Program-made: the position numbers and the translations under genes
Notes under the pieces: model-generated
The model's input: the letters and a program-made list of their open reading frames with translations, nothing else
Databases searched by the model: none
What the model was told of the DNA's origin: nothing
Origin: Alphaproteobacteria bacterium MarineAlpha3_Bin2
GTDB lineage: Bacteria > Pseudomonadota > Alphaproteobacteria > Rhodospirillales > Casp-alpha2
NCBI GenBank assembly: GCA_002938315.1
Contig: PTLL01000013.1
Coordinates: 1-42,662 of the forward strand
Length of the DNA stretch: 42,662 nt
Reading direction: 5' to 3'
Part shown: positions 25,479 to 33,504 of the stretch, piece by piece
Position numbering within the stretch: the stretch's first letter is position 1
Layout: the number at the start of each line of letters is the position of its first letter

Positions 25479-26615
25479 CTAACCGGTTTTCCGGGTTTCC
25501 TTAATCAGCATATCCACGACTTTCACCAGGGCATCGTGCTGGCTGGCGCCTTTGTCTAATGCTTTGGCATAGGTGGCAAGCTGGCGGTGGCTGGATGTGC
25601 CTTTTTTCATGATCGTTTTCAGGTGCCCGATCTCAGTGACGCAGCCCAAGGCGTCGGCATCTTCCCCGACAAGGTCAATAATTTCTCCCAGCAGCGTCGC
25701 ACACGGGACAATCTCGCCCCTGCCGAAATCCACCAGTCCTTCATCCAGGCCGTAGCGCTGCGCCCGCCAGCGGTTTTCCGCGACCAGCATGGAGGCATAT
25801 TGACGCCATCGCTGGTTGGATTTCTTCAAACGGTAGAGCATGCGTAGGAGGCACATAAACAAGGCGGCGATAGAAACCGCGTCGTCAATCCGGGTGCAGA
25901 CATCGGTGATCCGCATTTCCAGGGTCGGGTAGCGGTGGCTGGGGCGGACATCCCACCATAGCTTGGTGGCGTCCTCGATCAGGCCGGCATTGACCAATGC
26001 GTCCACATGGCGCTGATATTCGGGCCAGGATTCAAAAACATTGGGAAGACCGGTGCGAGGCAGTTCATCAAAGACGCTCAACCGATAAGATTTCAGCCCC
26101 GTATCCTCGCCCCGCCAAAACGGTGACGAGGTGCTGAACGCCAACAGGTGTGGCAGGAAATAGCTGACCTGATTCAACAGGTCGATGCGTAACTCATCGT
26201 CGTCGATCCCCACATGCACATGCATTCCGCAGGTCATCAACCGGCGGACCACCGTCTGCAGGTCCTTGGCAATCACCTTATAGCGTTTGCGGTCGGTGAA
26301 GTCCTGTTCCTGCCAGTTGGAGAAGGGATGGGTGGCGGCGGCGATCGGCGCCAGGCCGTATTCTTCGGCGACTTCGGCAACGGTAGTCCTGAGTTCGGCC
26401 AGATTTTTCCGAGCATCGGCGACGGAGGCCGAGACCTCGGTGTTGATCTCGATTTGAGCTTTCAGGAACTCATGCGCCACAAGTCCCTTAATGCGTTTCT
26501 GGCAGGCCCTAAACAGCGCTTCCGGCGGATCGCTGGCGACGTCCCGGGTTTCCAGGTCAACCAGCAGGTATTCCTCTTCGATACCGATGGTGAAACTGGG
26601 TCCCGAGGCGGCCAT
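25479..26615 (-). CDS. Carboxylate-amine ligase, YbdK/GCS2 family
   Basis: The 378-residue protein belongs to the glutamate-cysteine ligase family 2. It has the ATP/Mg-binding start FTIGIEEEYLLVD, the GMHVHVGIDDDELRIDLLNQ segment, and HRYPTLEMRITDVCT near the middle. Such enzymes join an amino group to a carboxylate at the cost of ATP; YbdK itself has weak gamma-glutamylcysteine activity and the true substrates are mostly unknown. It starts one base after the stop of the N-formylglutamate amidohydrolase-like gene, so the two are clearly one operon and may act on the same substrate class. Confidence 0.92.
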   Translation of the reverse strand: MAASGPSFTIGIEEEYLLVDLETRDVASDPPEALFRACQKRIKGLVAHEFLKAQIEINTEVSASVADARKNLAELRTTVAEVAEEYGLAPIAAATHPFSNWQEQDFTDRKRYKVIAKDLQTVVRRLMTCGMHVHVGIDDDELRIDLLNQVSYFLPHLLAFSTSSPFWRGEDTGLKSYRLSVFDELPRTGLPNVFESWPEYQRHVDALVNAGLIEDATKLWWDVRPSHRYPTLEMRITDVCTRIDDAVSIAALFMCLLRMLYRLKKSNQRWRQYASMLVAENRWRAQRYGLDEGLVDFGRGEIVPCATLLGEIIDLVGEDADALGCVTEIGHLKTIMKKGTSSHRQLATYAKALDKGASQHDALVKVVDMLIKETRKTG

Positions 26616-26616
26616 G

Positions 26617-27429
26617 TTAATACTCCCGGACTTCGTGAATGTCTTTCATAACTAGGATATCGCCCATGACATCGGTGAGAATACCGGCCCAGCGTTCCAA
26701 TCCGGCCTGGTCGCGGACTTGATCCTGATTGATCTCAACGACGCAATTGGCCAGCCCCGAAGCGCCGCCATGCATATTGATGGTATAGGCCAAGTCTTGC
26801 CCCGAATAAGGCAGGTTGTCGCCGACGTTGAGGCCTTTGGCTTTCAGTTTGTCCATTAATGGTTTGGCGATGCGGGGATCACGGTTCCAAAGCACGCCGA
26901 CGTCCCAGGGGCGATCCTCGTCGCCGAAAATGGGTGTGAAACTGTGAACGGAAAATAACGCCGGCGGCATTCCCCGCCGCCACAGGTGGGCTAGGGCTTC
27001 CGTTATGGCGCCGTGATATGGCTCGAACAGGTCGGTCAGGCGCCGGTTTTGTTCCGGTTCGGATAAATTTCGGTTGCCGGGAATCGGTATTTGATCGCTA
27101 ATTTCGGAAATCGATTCAGGGTGGCCCGGTGGCCGGTTGAGGTCGATGACCAACCGGGAATACCCGGCCAAAATCGCTTGCGCGTCCAAGCTTTTGGCCA
27201 ACAGGCGGGTCACCTGGGCGGCGCCGATGTCATAGCCGATGTGGCGGTCCAAGAGGCCGTCATCGAGGCCTAAGTCCGCCAACGCCGCCGGAACCAAATT
27301 GCTGGCATGATCGCAGACCAGTTGCATGGCCGCCGTGCCATCGACGTTGACAACGCCAAACGCCGGGGGGTCGCGGGGACCGATCAGAGGTATTGCCATT
27401 TCCCCATCCGGGAGAACAATATCATCCAT
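26617..27429 (-). CDS. N-formylglutamate amidohydrolase family protein
   Basis: This 270-residue enzyme of the HutG/FGase fold hydrolyses N-formylglutamate or related N-acyl amino acids. Typical segments: VCDHASNLVPAALADLGL, DIGAAQVTRLLAKSLDAQAI, YSRLVIDLNRPPGHPESI and SVHSFTPIFGDEDRPWDVGV, with Glu-rich metal-binding NCVVEINQD. There are no hut genes nearby, so histidine breakdown is unlikely. The one-base gap to the carboxylate-amine ligase suggests a joint role, perhaps making and removing an amide on a small molecule; that is an inference. Confidence 0.92.
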   Translation of the reverse strand: MDDIVLPDGEMAIPLIGPRDPPAFGVVNVDGTAAMQLVCDHASNLVPAALADLGLDDGLLDRHIGYDIGAAQVTRLLAKSLDAQAILAGYSRLVIDLNRPPGHPESISEISDQIPIPGNRNLSEPEQNRRLTDLFEPYHGAITEALAHLWRRGMPPALFSVHSFTPIFGDEDRPWDVGVLWNRDPRIAKPLMDKLKAKGLNVGDNLPYSGQDLAYTINMHGGASGLANCVVEINQDQVRDQAGLERWAGILTDVMGDILVMKDIHEVREY

Positions 27430-27459
27430 GCGCCCACTATACCCCGGATGCAGGGTCGT

Positions 27460-27879
27460 CTACCACTCGCCGGAGTTTTCCATGGACGCCCAGGGCTCTA
27501 TCAGCTCCAGGGCATCGCCCTTTTGCAGCAATTCGACGGAGATGCCGTCCGGCGAGCGCACGAAAGCCATGCGGCCGTCGCGGGGCGGTCGGTTGATGGT
27601 GACGCCGCCGTCCATCAGGCGCTGGCAGCTCTCAAAGATGTTGTCGACGGCGAAGGCCAGATGACCGAAATTGCGGCCGCTGGGATAGGGCTCCGGGTCC
27701 CAATTGTAAGTTAACTCTACCTCCGCCTCGAGACTTTCGGGGGCGGCCAAAAAGACCAAGGTATACCGCCCGGCTTCACTGTCTTTGCGCCGGGTTTCGG
27801 TGAGCCCCAGCTTATTGCAATAAAAATCCAGGGACGCGTCGATGTCGGTGACCCGCACCATGGTGTGTAGGTATTTCAT
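27460..27879 (-). CDS. Glyoxalase I-like VOC family enzyme
   Basis: The 139-residue protein has the paired beta-alpha-beta VOC fold and the four metal positions of lactoylglutathione lyase: His5 in [10 protein letters not shown], Glu in [11 protein letters not shown], His in [10 protein letters not shown] and Glu in [10 protein letters not shown]. GloA turns the methylglyoxal-glutathione adduct into lactoylglutathione. AAGGAGAG at good spacing fixes the ATG at 27879; longer upstream readings are not coding. The C-terminal extension ([17 protein letters not shown]) is slightly longer than usual. A neighbouring, different lyase or dioxygenase of the superfamily is possible, but GloA is the best fit. 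Confidence 0.9.
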   Translation of the reverse strand: MKYLHTMVRVTDIDASLDFYCNKLGLTETRRKDSEAGRYTLVFLAAPESLEAEVELTYNWDPEPYPSGRNFGHLAFAVDNIFESCQRLMDGGVTINRPPRDGRMAFVRSPDGISVELLQKGDALELIEPWASMENSGEW

Positions 27880-28023
27880 GTGGATGGCTCTCCTTGGTCT
27901 TGGTGTGTGGGCAGCAAGCGCCCTTGGCCTGAGATGTAACATATTCGTGAGAATTGGGGTAGTTAGGGAGAAATTCTTGACCGGATTATCTATCCTGGGA
28001 GAAAGGAGGCCAAGATGTAACGA

Positions 28024-28275
28024 TTGCTCATTGGGCTTGCGGTGTTCCTGTTGGCGACCGGGTTTTTCGGCACGAAGGCCTTCGCCGGGCATTGCGGCAG
28101 AGACATCCGGGCCATCGGTGCGGCGCTGCAGACAGCTACACTCTCAAAGAAACAATTGGCTAAGGTCAAGGCGCTGCGCAATAAGGGCGTTATGCTGCAT
28201 GAAAAGAACCACCACCGGACTTCCCTCAAAAATCTCCATGCGGCCTTGAAAGTTCTCGGCATAAAGCACCGATAA
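28024..28275 (+). CDS. Small secreted protein whose ATG is followed at once by TAA
   Basis: An ideal ribosome site AGGAGG (28004-28009) leads to ATG at 28015, but the second codon is TAA (28018-28020). In the same frame follows CGA, then TTG 28024 and a good signal peptide ([21 protein letters not shown], cleaved after AFA). The mature part, about 60 basic residues, starts [20 protein letters not shown] and has one Cys. Unless TAA is read through or an error, translation must use the TTG, nine bases after the ATG and too far from the AGGAGG. The family is not recognised. It is convergent with the amidohydrolase. Confidence 0.6.
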   Translation: MLIGLAVFLLATGFFGTKAFAGHCGRDIRAIGAALQTATLSKKQLAKVKALRNKGVMLHEKNHHRTSLKNLHAALKVLGIKHR

Positions 28276-28284
28276 GATTGGACT

Positions 28285-29430
28285 CTAGGATAGGGAAAAC
28301 CCGTACAGGTCGGCGGCGTTTCTGCAAACGATCTTGTTGCGGGTTTTTTCCGGTAAATCACCGAGTTCGTTTTCGATGAAGGTTTGTGAATCCGGCCAAA
28401 CCCCATCCGGATGGGGGAAATCGGACCCCCACATGACGGTTTCTTCGCCCAGGACGTCCAGCAGCCGGAGGCCGATCTTGTCGCTCTGATAGGTGGCCTT
28501 GAATTGGCGTCGCCAGTAATCGCTGGGCTTCATGGTCAGGGTCAAGTCCTTGAACTGGTCCTCCCATTCCAGGTCCATGTGATCGAGAATATAGGGAATC
28601 CAGCCGATTCCACTTTCGCCGATGACGACACGGATATCGGAATAGGTCTCAAGTACACCGCCGTAAATAATTTCCATCATGATGTTGGCCATATTCAACT
28701 GGAAGCCGGTGATGTAGACGGCCCAGGCTTGGCGTTGTTGCAGGGGCGGGAGACCCTCCAGCGCCGGTTTTTTGGCGCCGATGGTGTGAAAATGCACTGG
28801 CAGGCCGGAATCGCTGATCGACTGCCACAACGGCGCCCAGTCGGGATCGTAAAGCGGTTTCATGTCCAGGGTATTGGCCACCTCCAGGCCGCGGACGCCG
28901 CCGCGCCTGGCGACCCGGTCGATTTCGGCGATGGCGGCGGTAACGTCATGGTTGGGGATGGATGCCAGCCCGGCGAAACGGTCGGGATGGGTATCGCAGA
29001 AATCGGCCAGCCATTCGTTGTAGATGCGGGTCAATTCGATGGCGGCTTCGGGGTCGTTCAACCGTTGGCTGGCGCCCAGGATGCCGAACAACACCTCCGC
29101 CTGGATTCCGTCCCGGTCCTGGTCCTTGATCCTGAGTTCCGGGTCAGTCAACCGGCGGATGCCTTTTTTGCCGTCGTCGTACAGGCCTTCGGCTGCCATC
29201 AGGTCGGAGCGATGAATCTGGCCCGGAATGTATTCGCGTCCGGCCGACCCCATGCCGTTTTGAAGGCCGAATTCGGCGCCCGAATTGCTAACCCAATGGG
29301 GGCCCTTGTCGCCGTCGGTGACGAACGGCATGCGGTCTTTTAACGCCTTGGTGGCGTTGGCGGTAAACAGGTCGGGCGGCAACCAGGGCAGGTCGATATG
29401 GCAATCTGCGGATATGACTCTGTATTCCAT
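28285..29430 (-). CDS. Amidohydrolase-2 family metal-dependent hydrolase
   Basis: The 381-residue TIM-barrel protein belongs to the ACMSD/amidohydrolase-2 group, which decarboxylates or hydrolyses aromatic-type compounds. Visible sites: SADCHIDLP near the start, PVHFHTIGAKKP, VIGESGIGWIPYILDHMD and MWGSDFPHPDGVWPDS. The usual H-x-H at the N-terminus is C-H-I-D here, so one metal ligand differs. The GESGIGWIPY pattern is typical of one broad uncharacterised subgroup. The substrate is unknown. It is divergent from the beta-oxidation enzyme at 29541. A second, distantly related amidohydrolase lies at 36.5 kb. Confidence 0.88.
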   Translation of the reverse strand: MEYRVISADCHIDLPWLPPDLFTANATKALKDRMPFVTDGDKGPHWVSNSGAEFGLQNGMGSAGREYIPGQIHRSDLMAAEGLYDDGKKGIRRLTDPELRIKDQDRDGIQAEVLFGILGASQRLNDPEAAIELTRIYNEWLADFCDTHPDRFAGLASIPNHDVTAAIAEIDRVARRGGVRGLEVANTLDMKPLYDPDWAPLWQSISDSGLPVHFHTIGAKKPALEGLPPLQQRQAWAVYITGFQLNMANIMMEIIYGGVLETYSDIRVVIGESGIGWIPYILDHMDLEWEDQFKDLTLTMKPSDYWRRQFKATYQSDKIGLRLLDVLGEETVMWGSDFPHPDGVWPDSQTFIENELGDLPEKTRNKIVCRNAADLYGFSLS

Positions 29431-29540
29431 CGGTAACCCCCTTGGCCTCCTATTCGGTGTCGTCGCAATCTTGATCCGCTATGGAGTTTATCCACCAAGC
29501 CCCTATGATCAATTGAAAATCTGGGAAGGGGGCGGTCTCT

Positions 29541-31625
29541 TTGAGAGACTTGGTCGAATACGCTACCCGTGACGGCGTCGGCGTTATCACGCTCAACAAC
29601 CCGCCGGTTAACGCGCTCGGCGCCGGGGTCCGCCAAGGGGTCGCTGATTTAGTTGAGCGCGCCAGGGCCGACGGCGGGGTTCAGGCCATTGTGCTGACCG
29701 GCGCCGGGCGGTGTTTTTGCGGCGGCGCCGATATTCGCGAATTCGGCCAGCCCCCGATTCCGCCGTCACTGCCGGAAGTCATCGACATCATCGAATCCTG
29801 CCCCAAGCCCGTCGTCGCCGCCCTCCACGGTGTCGCCTACGGCGGCGGGTTTGAGCTGCCGTTGGGTTGTCATTTCCGCATCGCTGCGCCATCGGCCCGT
29901 GTGGCCCTGCCCGAGGTCACGCTGGGGCTCATTCCAGGCGCCGGCGGCACCCAACGCCTGCCCCGGCTGATCGGGGTCGAGGCGGCGGTTGGTGTTATCC
30001 TTAGTGGTAAACCGGTGGCGGCGACCTCGGCGTTATCGATGGGAATTGTCGATGAGATTGTCGACGGCGACCTGGTTGATGCCGCTATCGCCTTTGCCTT
30101 GGCCTGCGCTGATAAGGAAGGGCCGCCGACCCGCGTCCGCGACCTGGAGGTGGCCGAACCCGAGCCCGGTTTTTTCGAAGACGGGCGCAAAAAGATCGCA
30201 CGCCGCGCCCGCGGCCTGATCGCGCCCTGGCACTGTATTGAGAGTATCGAAAACACCACCAAATTGCCGTTCGACGAAGGCCTGAAGAAAGAGCGTGCGC
30301 TTTTTCTCGAATGCCGGGAATCGGAACAATCCAAGGGCCAGCGCCATATTTTCTTCGCCGAGCGCGAGGCCGCCAAGATTCCGGACGTGCCCCGCGACAC
30401 GCCGGCCCTGGCCATCCAAAGCGTGGCGGTGATCGGCTGCGGCACCATGGGCGCCGGGATCGCCATGTGTGTCGCCGATGCCGGTATTCCGGTGCGGATT
30501 CTGGAAACCGACGCCGACGTCTTGGAAAAAGGGCTGGCCCGCATCACCAAGTCCTGCGAAGGATCGGTCAAGCGCGGCAGGCTTTCTGAGGCCGACAAGG
30601 ATGCCTGTTTAGGGCTGATCCAGGGCGTTACCGACATCGCCGACATCAAGGACGCCGACATTGTCATCGAAGCCGTGTTCGAAGACTTGGACCTGAAGAA
30701 GGAAATCTTCGCCAAGCTGGATACGGTCTGTCGGCCCGGCGCCATCCTCGCCACCAATACCTCGACCCTGGACGTCAACGAAATCGCCGCCGTCACCAAT
30801 CGGGCCGAACAGGTCATCGGCACTCATTTTTTCAGCCCCGCCGACATCATGCGGTTGGTGGAAATCGTGCGTGGCGCCGAGACCTCGGCCCAGACCATCG
30901 CCACGGTAATGGCGATGGCGCGGCGCCTAAAAAAGGTCGGCGTCCTGGTCGGGACCTGCGACGGTTTCGTCGGCAATCGCATGTACCATCACTACACCCG
31001 TCAAGCCCATTTTCTTCTCGAAGAGGGCGCATTGCCGAGCCAAGTGGATAAAGTGATCTATGATTTCGGGTTCGCCATGGGGCCGTTTGCCGTCGGCGAT
31101 GTCGCCGGGTTGGACGTGAGTTGGCGCATTCGCCAACGCCGCGCCGAAACCCGTCCGGCGGACGAGCGCTATTCACCGATCGCCGACCGGCTTTGTGAAA
31201 TGGGACGGTTCGGCCAAAAAACTCGCGCCGGGTGGTATGCCTACGAAGACGGCAGCCGCGCCCCGATTGCCGATGCGGTGGTCGAGGACGTCATCCTCGG
31301 CGTGTCCAAAGAATTGGGGTTTGATCGGCGCGCCATCGACAACGATGAAATCCAGGAACGTTGCCTCTATACGCTGATCAATGAGGGCGCCAAGATCTTG
31401 GACGAAGGCTTGGCGCTGCGGTCGTCCGATATCGACGTTATCTGGATCTACGGCTACGGCTTCCCGGCGCACCGGGGCGGGCCGATGTTCTATGCCGATC
31501 AGGTCGGCCTCAAAACGGTCTATGAGGCACTTTGCCGCCTGGCCGAGGTTCACGGTGACTTGTTCGTACCGTCCCCATTGCTGGAAAGGCTGGCGTTGGA
31601 GGCGAAAGGTTTTAAGGACCTGTAG
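29541..31625 (+). CDS. Bifunctional enoyl-CoA hydratase / 3-hydroxyacyl-CoA dehydrogenase
   Basis: The 694-residue enzyme carries two successive beta-oxidation steps. Residues 1-190 form the crotonase domain (GGADIREFGQPP; GVAYGGGFELPLGC; EVTLGLIPGAGGTQRLPRL). From about 292 is the NAD-binding domain (VIGCGTMGAGIAMCVADAG), with the catalytic His in IGTHFFSPADIMRLVEIV. Two C-terminal helical domains follow, the last with GYGFPAHRGGPMFYADQVG. This is the FadB/FadJ/PaaZ-like short form found in alphaproteobacteria. The start is a TTG after a purine-rich GGAAGGGGGCGG. No thiolase or acyl-CoA dehydrogenase is in the window. Confidence 0.93.
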   Translation: MRDLVEYATRDGVGVITLNNPPVNALGAGVRQGVADLVERARADGGVQAIVLTGAGRCFCGGADIREFGQPPIPPSLPEVIDIIESCPKPVVAALHGVAYGGGFELPLGCHFRIAAPSARVALPEVTLGLIPGAGGTQRLPRLIGVEAAVGVILSGKPVAATSALSMGIVDEIVDGDLVDAAIAFALACADKEGPPTRVRDLEVAEPEPGFFEDGRKKIARRARGLIAPWHCIESIENTTKLPFDEGLKKERALFLECRESEQSKGQRHIFFAEREAAKIPDVPRDTPALAIQSVAVIGCGTMGAGIAMCVADAGIPVRILETDADVLEKGLARITKSCEGSVKRGRLSEADKDACLGLIQGVTDIADIKDADIVIEAVFEDLDLKKEIFAKLDTVCRPGAILATNTSTLDVNEIAAVTNRAEQVIGTHFFSPADIMRLVEIVRGAETSAQTIATVMAMARRLKKVGVLVGTCDGFVGNRMYHHYTRQAHFLLEEGALPSQVDKVIYDFGFAMGPFAVGDVAGLDVSWRIRQRRAETRPADERYSPIADRLCEMGRFGQKTRAGWYAYEDGSRAPIADAVVEDVILGVSKELGFDRRAIDNDEIQERCLYTLINEGAKILDEGLALRSSDIDVIWIYGYGFPAHRGGPMFYADQVGLKTVYEALCRLAEVHGDLFVPSPLLERLALEAKGFKDL

Positions 31626-31650
31626 GGTACCTTCGGAGCAGCAGAAAAGC

Positions 31651-32181
31651 ATGGCGCTAACATCCAAACAAAAGGGCGTTCGTAAAGGCATAGTGATTGC
31701 CTTGGTGATCACCGTGTCGGGGTTCTTTTCCGCGATTTGGTTCTTCGGGGGTATTTCGGATGCCTCTACCACCTTGGGTGATCGGCTGGCATTCGTGGCG
31801 CGTTGGGATTTGCTGGTTGTGGTTTGGTTATTGGGCGCTATCGGCACCATGGCGCGCCACCGGTTTTTTACCCCGGAAGACATCGACGGCGGCGGCCTGA
31901 CGGTGGGAACGGACAAGGCAAAGGTCTATCAGGCGTTTCTGCAGAACACCTTGGAACAGGTTGTTCTGGCGCTCATTGTTCACGTTTCCTGGGTCTTAAC
32001 GATGCCGGGGAATTGGCTTGGGGTTATTCCGGTCGCCGTGGTGTTTTTCTTTGTCGGCCGCGGATTATTTTTGCGTGGGTATGCATTGGGCGCGGGCGCA
32101 CGCGCTGTCGGCTTCGGGTTGACGTTCTATCCCACGGTACTGATGTTCCTGACGATGGCCGGTTATGCCGCGTTTGGTTAG
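31651..32181 (+). CDS. MAPEG family membrane protein
   Basis: The 176-residue protein has four to five predicted membrane helices and the MAPEG-like segment TDKAKVYQAFLQNTLEQVVLA, in which a polar helix matches the glutathione/lipid-binding region of the family. MAPEG proteins include microsomal glutathione transferases, but many bacterial members have no proven activity. The ATG at 31651 was chosen because upstream in-frame sequence belongs to the previous gene's shadow. It lies 25 bases after the beta-oxidation gene and may share its transcript. Confidence 0.85.
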   Translation: MALTSKQKGVRKGIVIALVITVSGFFSAIWFFGGISDASTTLGDRLAFVARWDLLVVVWLLGAIGTMARHRFFTPEDIDGGGLTVGTDKAKVYQAFLQNTLEQVVLALIVHVSWVLTMPGNWLGVIPVAVVFFFVGRGLFLRGYALGAGARAVGFGLTFYPTVLMFLTMAGYAAFG

Positions 32182-32220
32182 GGCGGCAGGCCGGGGAGGG
32201 CTAAAAGGAGAATTTTAACA

Positions 32221-33069
32221 ATGACCAGTGAACCGCCGAAATCGCTTGCGGATCAATTCACCTACCGGTTCGGCGCCCCACCGGCATTTCATGAGCCGAC
32301 GTCCGGCAACGATACCCTAGCCTATCTGGCCGGGCGATGCTCGCATCGGAAATATTTGGACCGCCCCGTCGAGGCGGCCCTGATTGAAACCCTGTCGGCG
32401 GCGGCCCTGTCGGCACCGACGAAAAGCGACCTACAGCAATGCGATGTCGTCATCATCGAGGATCCGTCGCTCAGAAAAAATATCAACGACCTGTTTCCCG
32501 AAGACCTATGGATGGCGAAAGCCCCGGCATTCCTGATTTTTTGCGGCAATAACCGCCGCCAGCGGCAGGTACACCAATGGCGAGGGCACCCCTTCGTTAA
32601 CGACCATCTGGACGCTTTCTTCAATGCCTCAGTGGATGCGGCAATTGTGCTGGCGACTTTTACCATTGCAGCCGACCGGGTCGGGTTGGGGTGCTGTCCC
32701 ATCAGTCAGGTACGCAACCATGCCGCCACCATCAGTGATCTGTTGGGCCTGCCGGAGCGTGTTTTCCCAGTGGCGGGCATGACCCTCGGTTGGCCGGCGG
32801 GCGACGGCAAGGTCAGCCCGCGCCTGCCGTTGGGGGTGACCCTGCACAAGGATCGTTTCAGCGAACAAGGACTTGAAGGCCACGTCGACGCCTACGACGC
32901 CCGTCGCCATACTGTGCAGCCGTATGCGAACCAGCGTTTTGCCGGGGAACAGGGATATGAAACCGTGACCCCCTATACCTGGAGCGAAGACAAGGCCCGC
33001 CAGTATTCGAAGCCGGAACGAGCCGATTTCGGCGCCTTTATTCGATCCAAGGGTTTCAAATTGGACTGA
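32221..33069 (+). CDS. Nitroreductase family flavoprotein
   Basis: The 282-residue protein is an FMN-dependent nitroreductase: CSHRKYLDRPV near the N-terminus (the Arg-x-x-x FMN-phosphate loop), ALSAPTKSDLQQCDVVIIED, and the cofactor-binding GLGCCPISQVRNHA with GMTLGWPAGDGKVSPRLPL near the C-terminus. AAAAGGAGA precedes the ATG. Reported roles of the family include reduction of nitro compounds, quinones and flavins; the substrate here is unknown. It follows MAPEG by about 40 bases on the same strand. Confidence 0.92.
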   Translation: MTSEPPKSLADQFTYRFGAPPAFHEPTSGNDTLAYLAGRCSHRKYLDRPVEAALIETLSAAALSAPTKSDLQQCDVVIIEDPSLRKNINDLFPEDLWMAKAPAFLIFCGNNRRQRQVHQWRGHPFVNDHLDAFFNASVDAAIVLATFTIAADRVGLGCCPISQVRNHAATISDLLGLPERVFPVAGMTLGWPAGDGKVSPRLPLGVTLHKDRFSEQGLEGHVDAYDARRHTVQPYANQRFAGEQGYETVTPYTWSEDKARQYSKPERADFGAFIRSKGFKLD

Positions 33070-33160
33070 GGCTGCCGATTGAAGGCGGGTATTTTGGGAC
33101 GAATGCTCTTCGTGCCACAATAATCGGCTACTGGCGGGGCCATCAGGGGAAACTCGGCTC

Positions 33161-33496
33161 ATGCAACAACCGATGTCTCATTATCTTTATTACGGTTTGT
33201 GGATCGTGGTGTTGATCATTGCCCTATGTATCGAGGTGATGCCGGTTTTTTTGATTCTGGTGGTGTTCAGTTTCGCCTTCGGAACTCCTAATGGGGCGGC
33301 GCTGATCATCGTTCTTATTGCTGTCATTTGCATGGTGTTCGGGGCTTTCTTAATCGCCACGAAACTCACGCGGCGGATTACCGTGAGGGTGGCCGCAGGG
33401 AGAAGGCCGGGTGGGCAACCTAAGTCGCGCTTTGCTTTATCGGGAAATCCGGCGAGTCCGTCTGAATATTACAGAGACTTGAAACGGCTCGGCTGA
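33161..33496 (+). CDS. Small two-helix membrane protein, unknown
   Basis: The 111-residue protein has two or three predicted membrane helices (YYGLWIVVLIIALCIEV; VFLILVVFSFAFGT; ALIIVLIAVICMVFGAFLI), followed by a basic cytoplasmic tail (KLTRRITVRVAAGRRPGGQ) and a charged end. There is no recognised family. It lies 91 bases after the nitroreductase and converges on the multicopper oxidase. GGGGAAACTCGGCTC before the ATG gives a moderate ribosome site. It could be a small transport- or stress-related membrane protein, but nothing supports a specific role. Confidence 0.55.
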   Translation: MQQPMSHYLYYGLWIVVLIIALCIEVMPVFLILVVFSFAFGTPNGAALIIVLIAVICMVFGAFLIATKLTRRITVRVAAGRRPGGQPKSRFALSGNPASPSEYYRDLKRLG

Positions 33497-33504
33497 TTAC
33501 AGCC

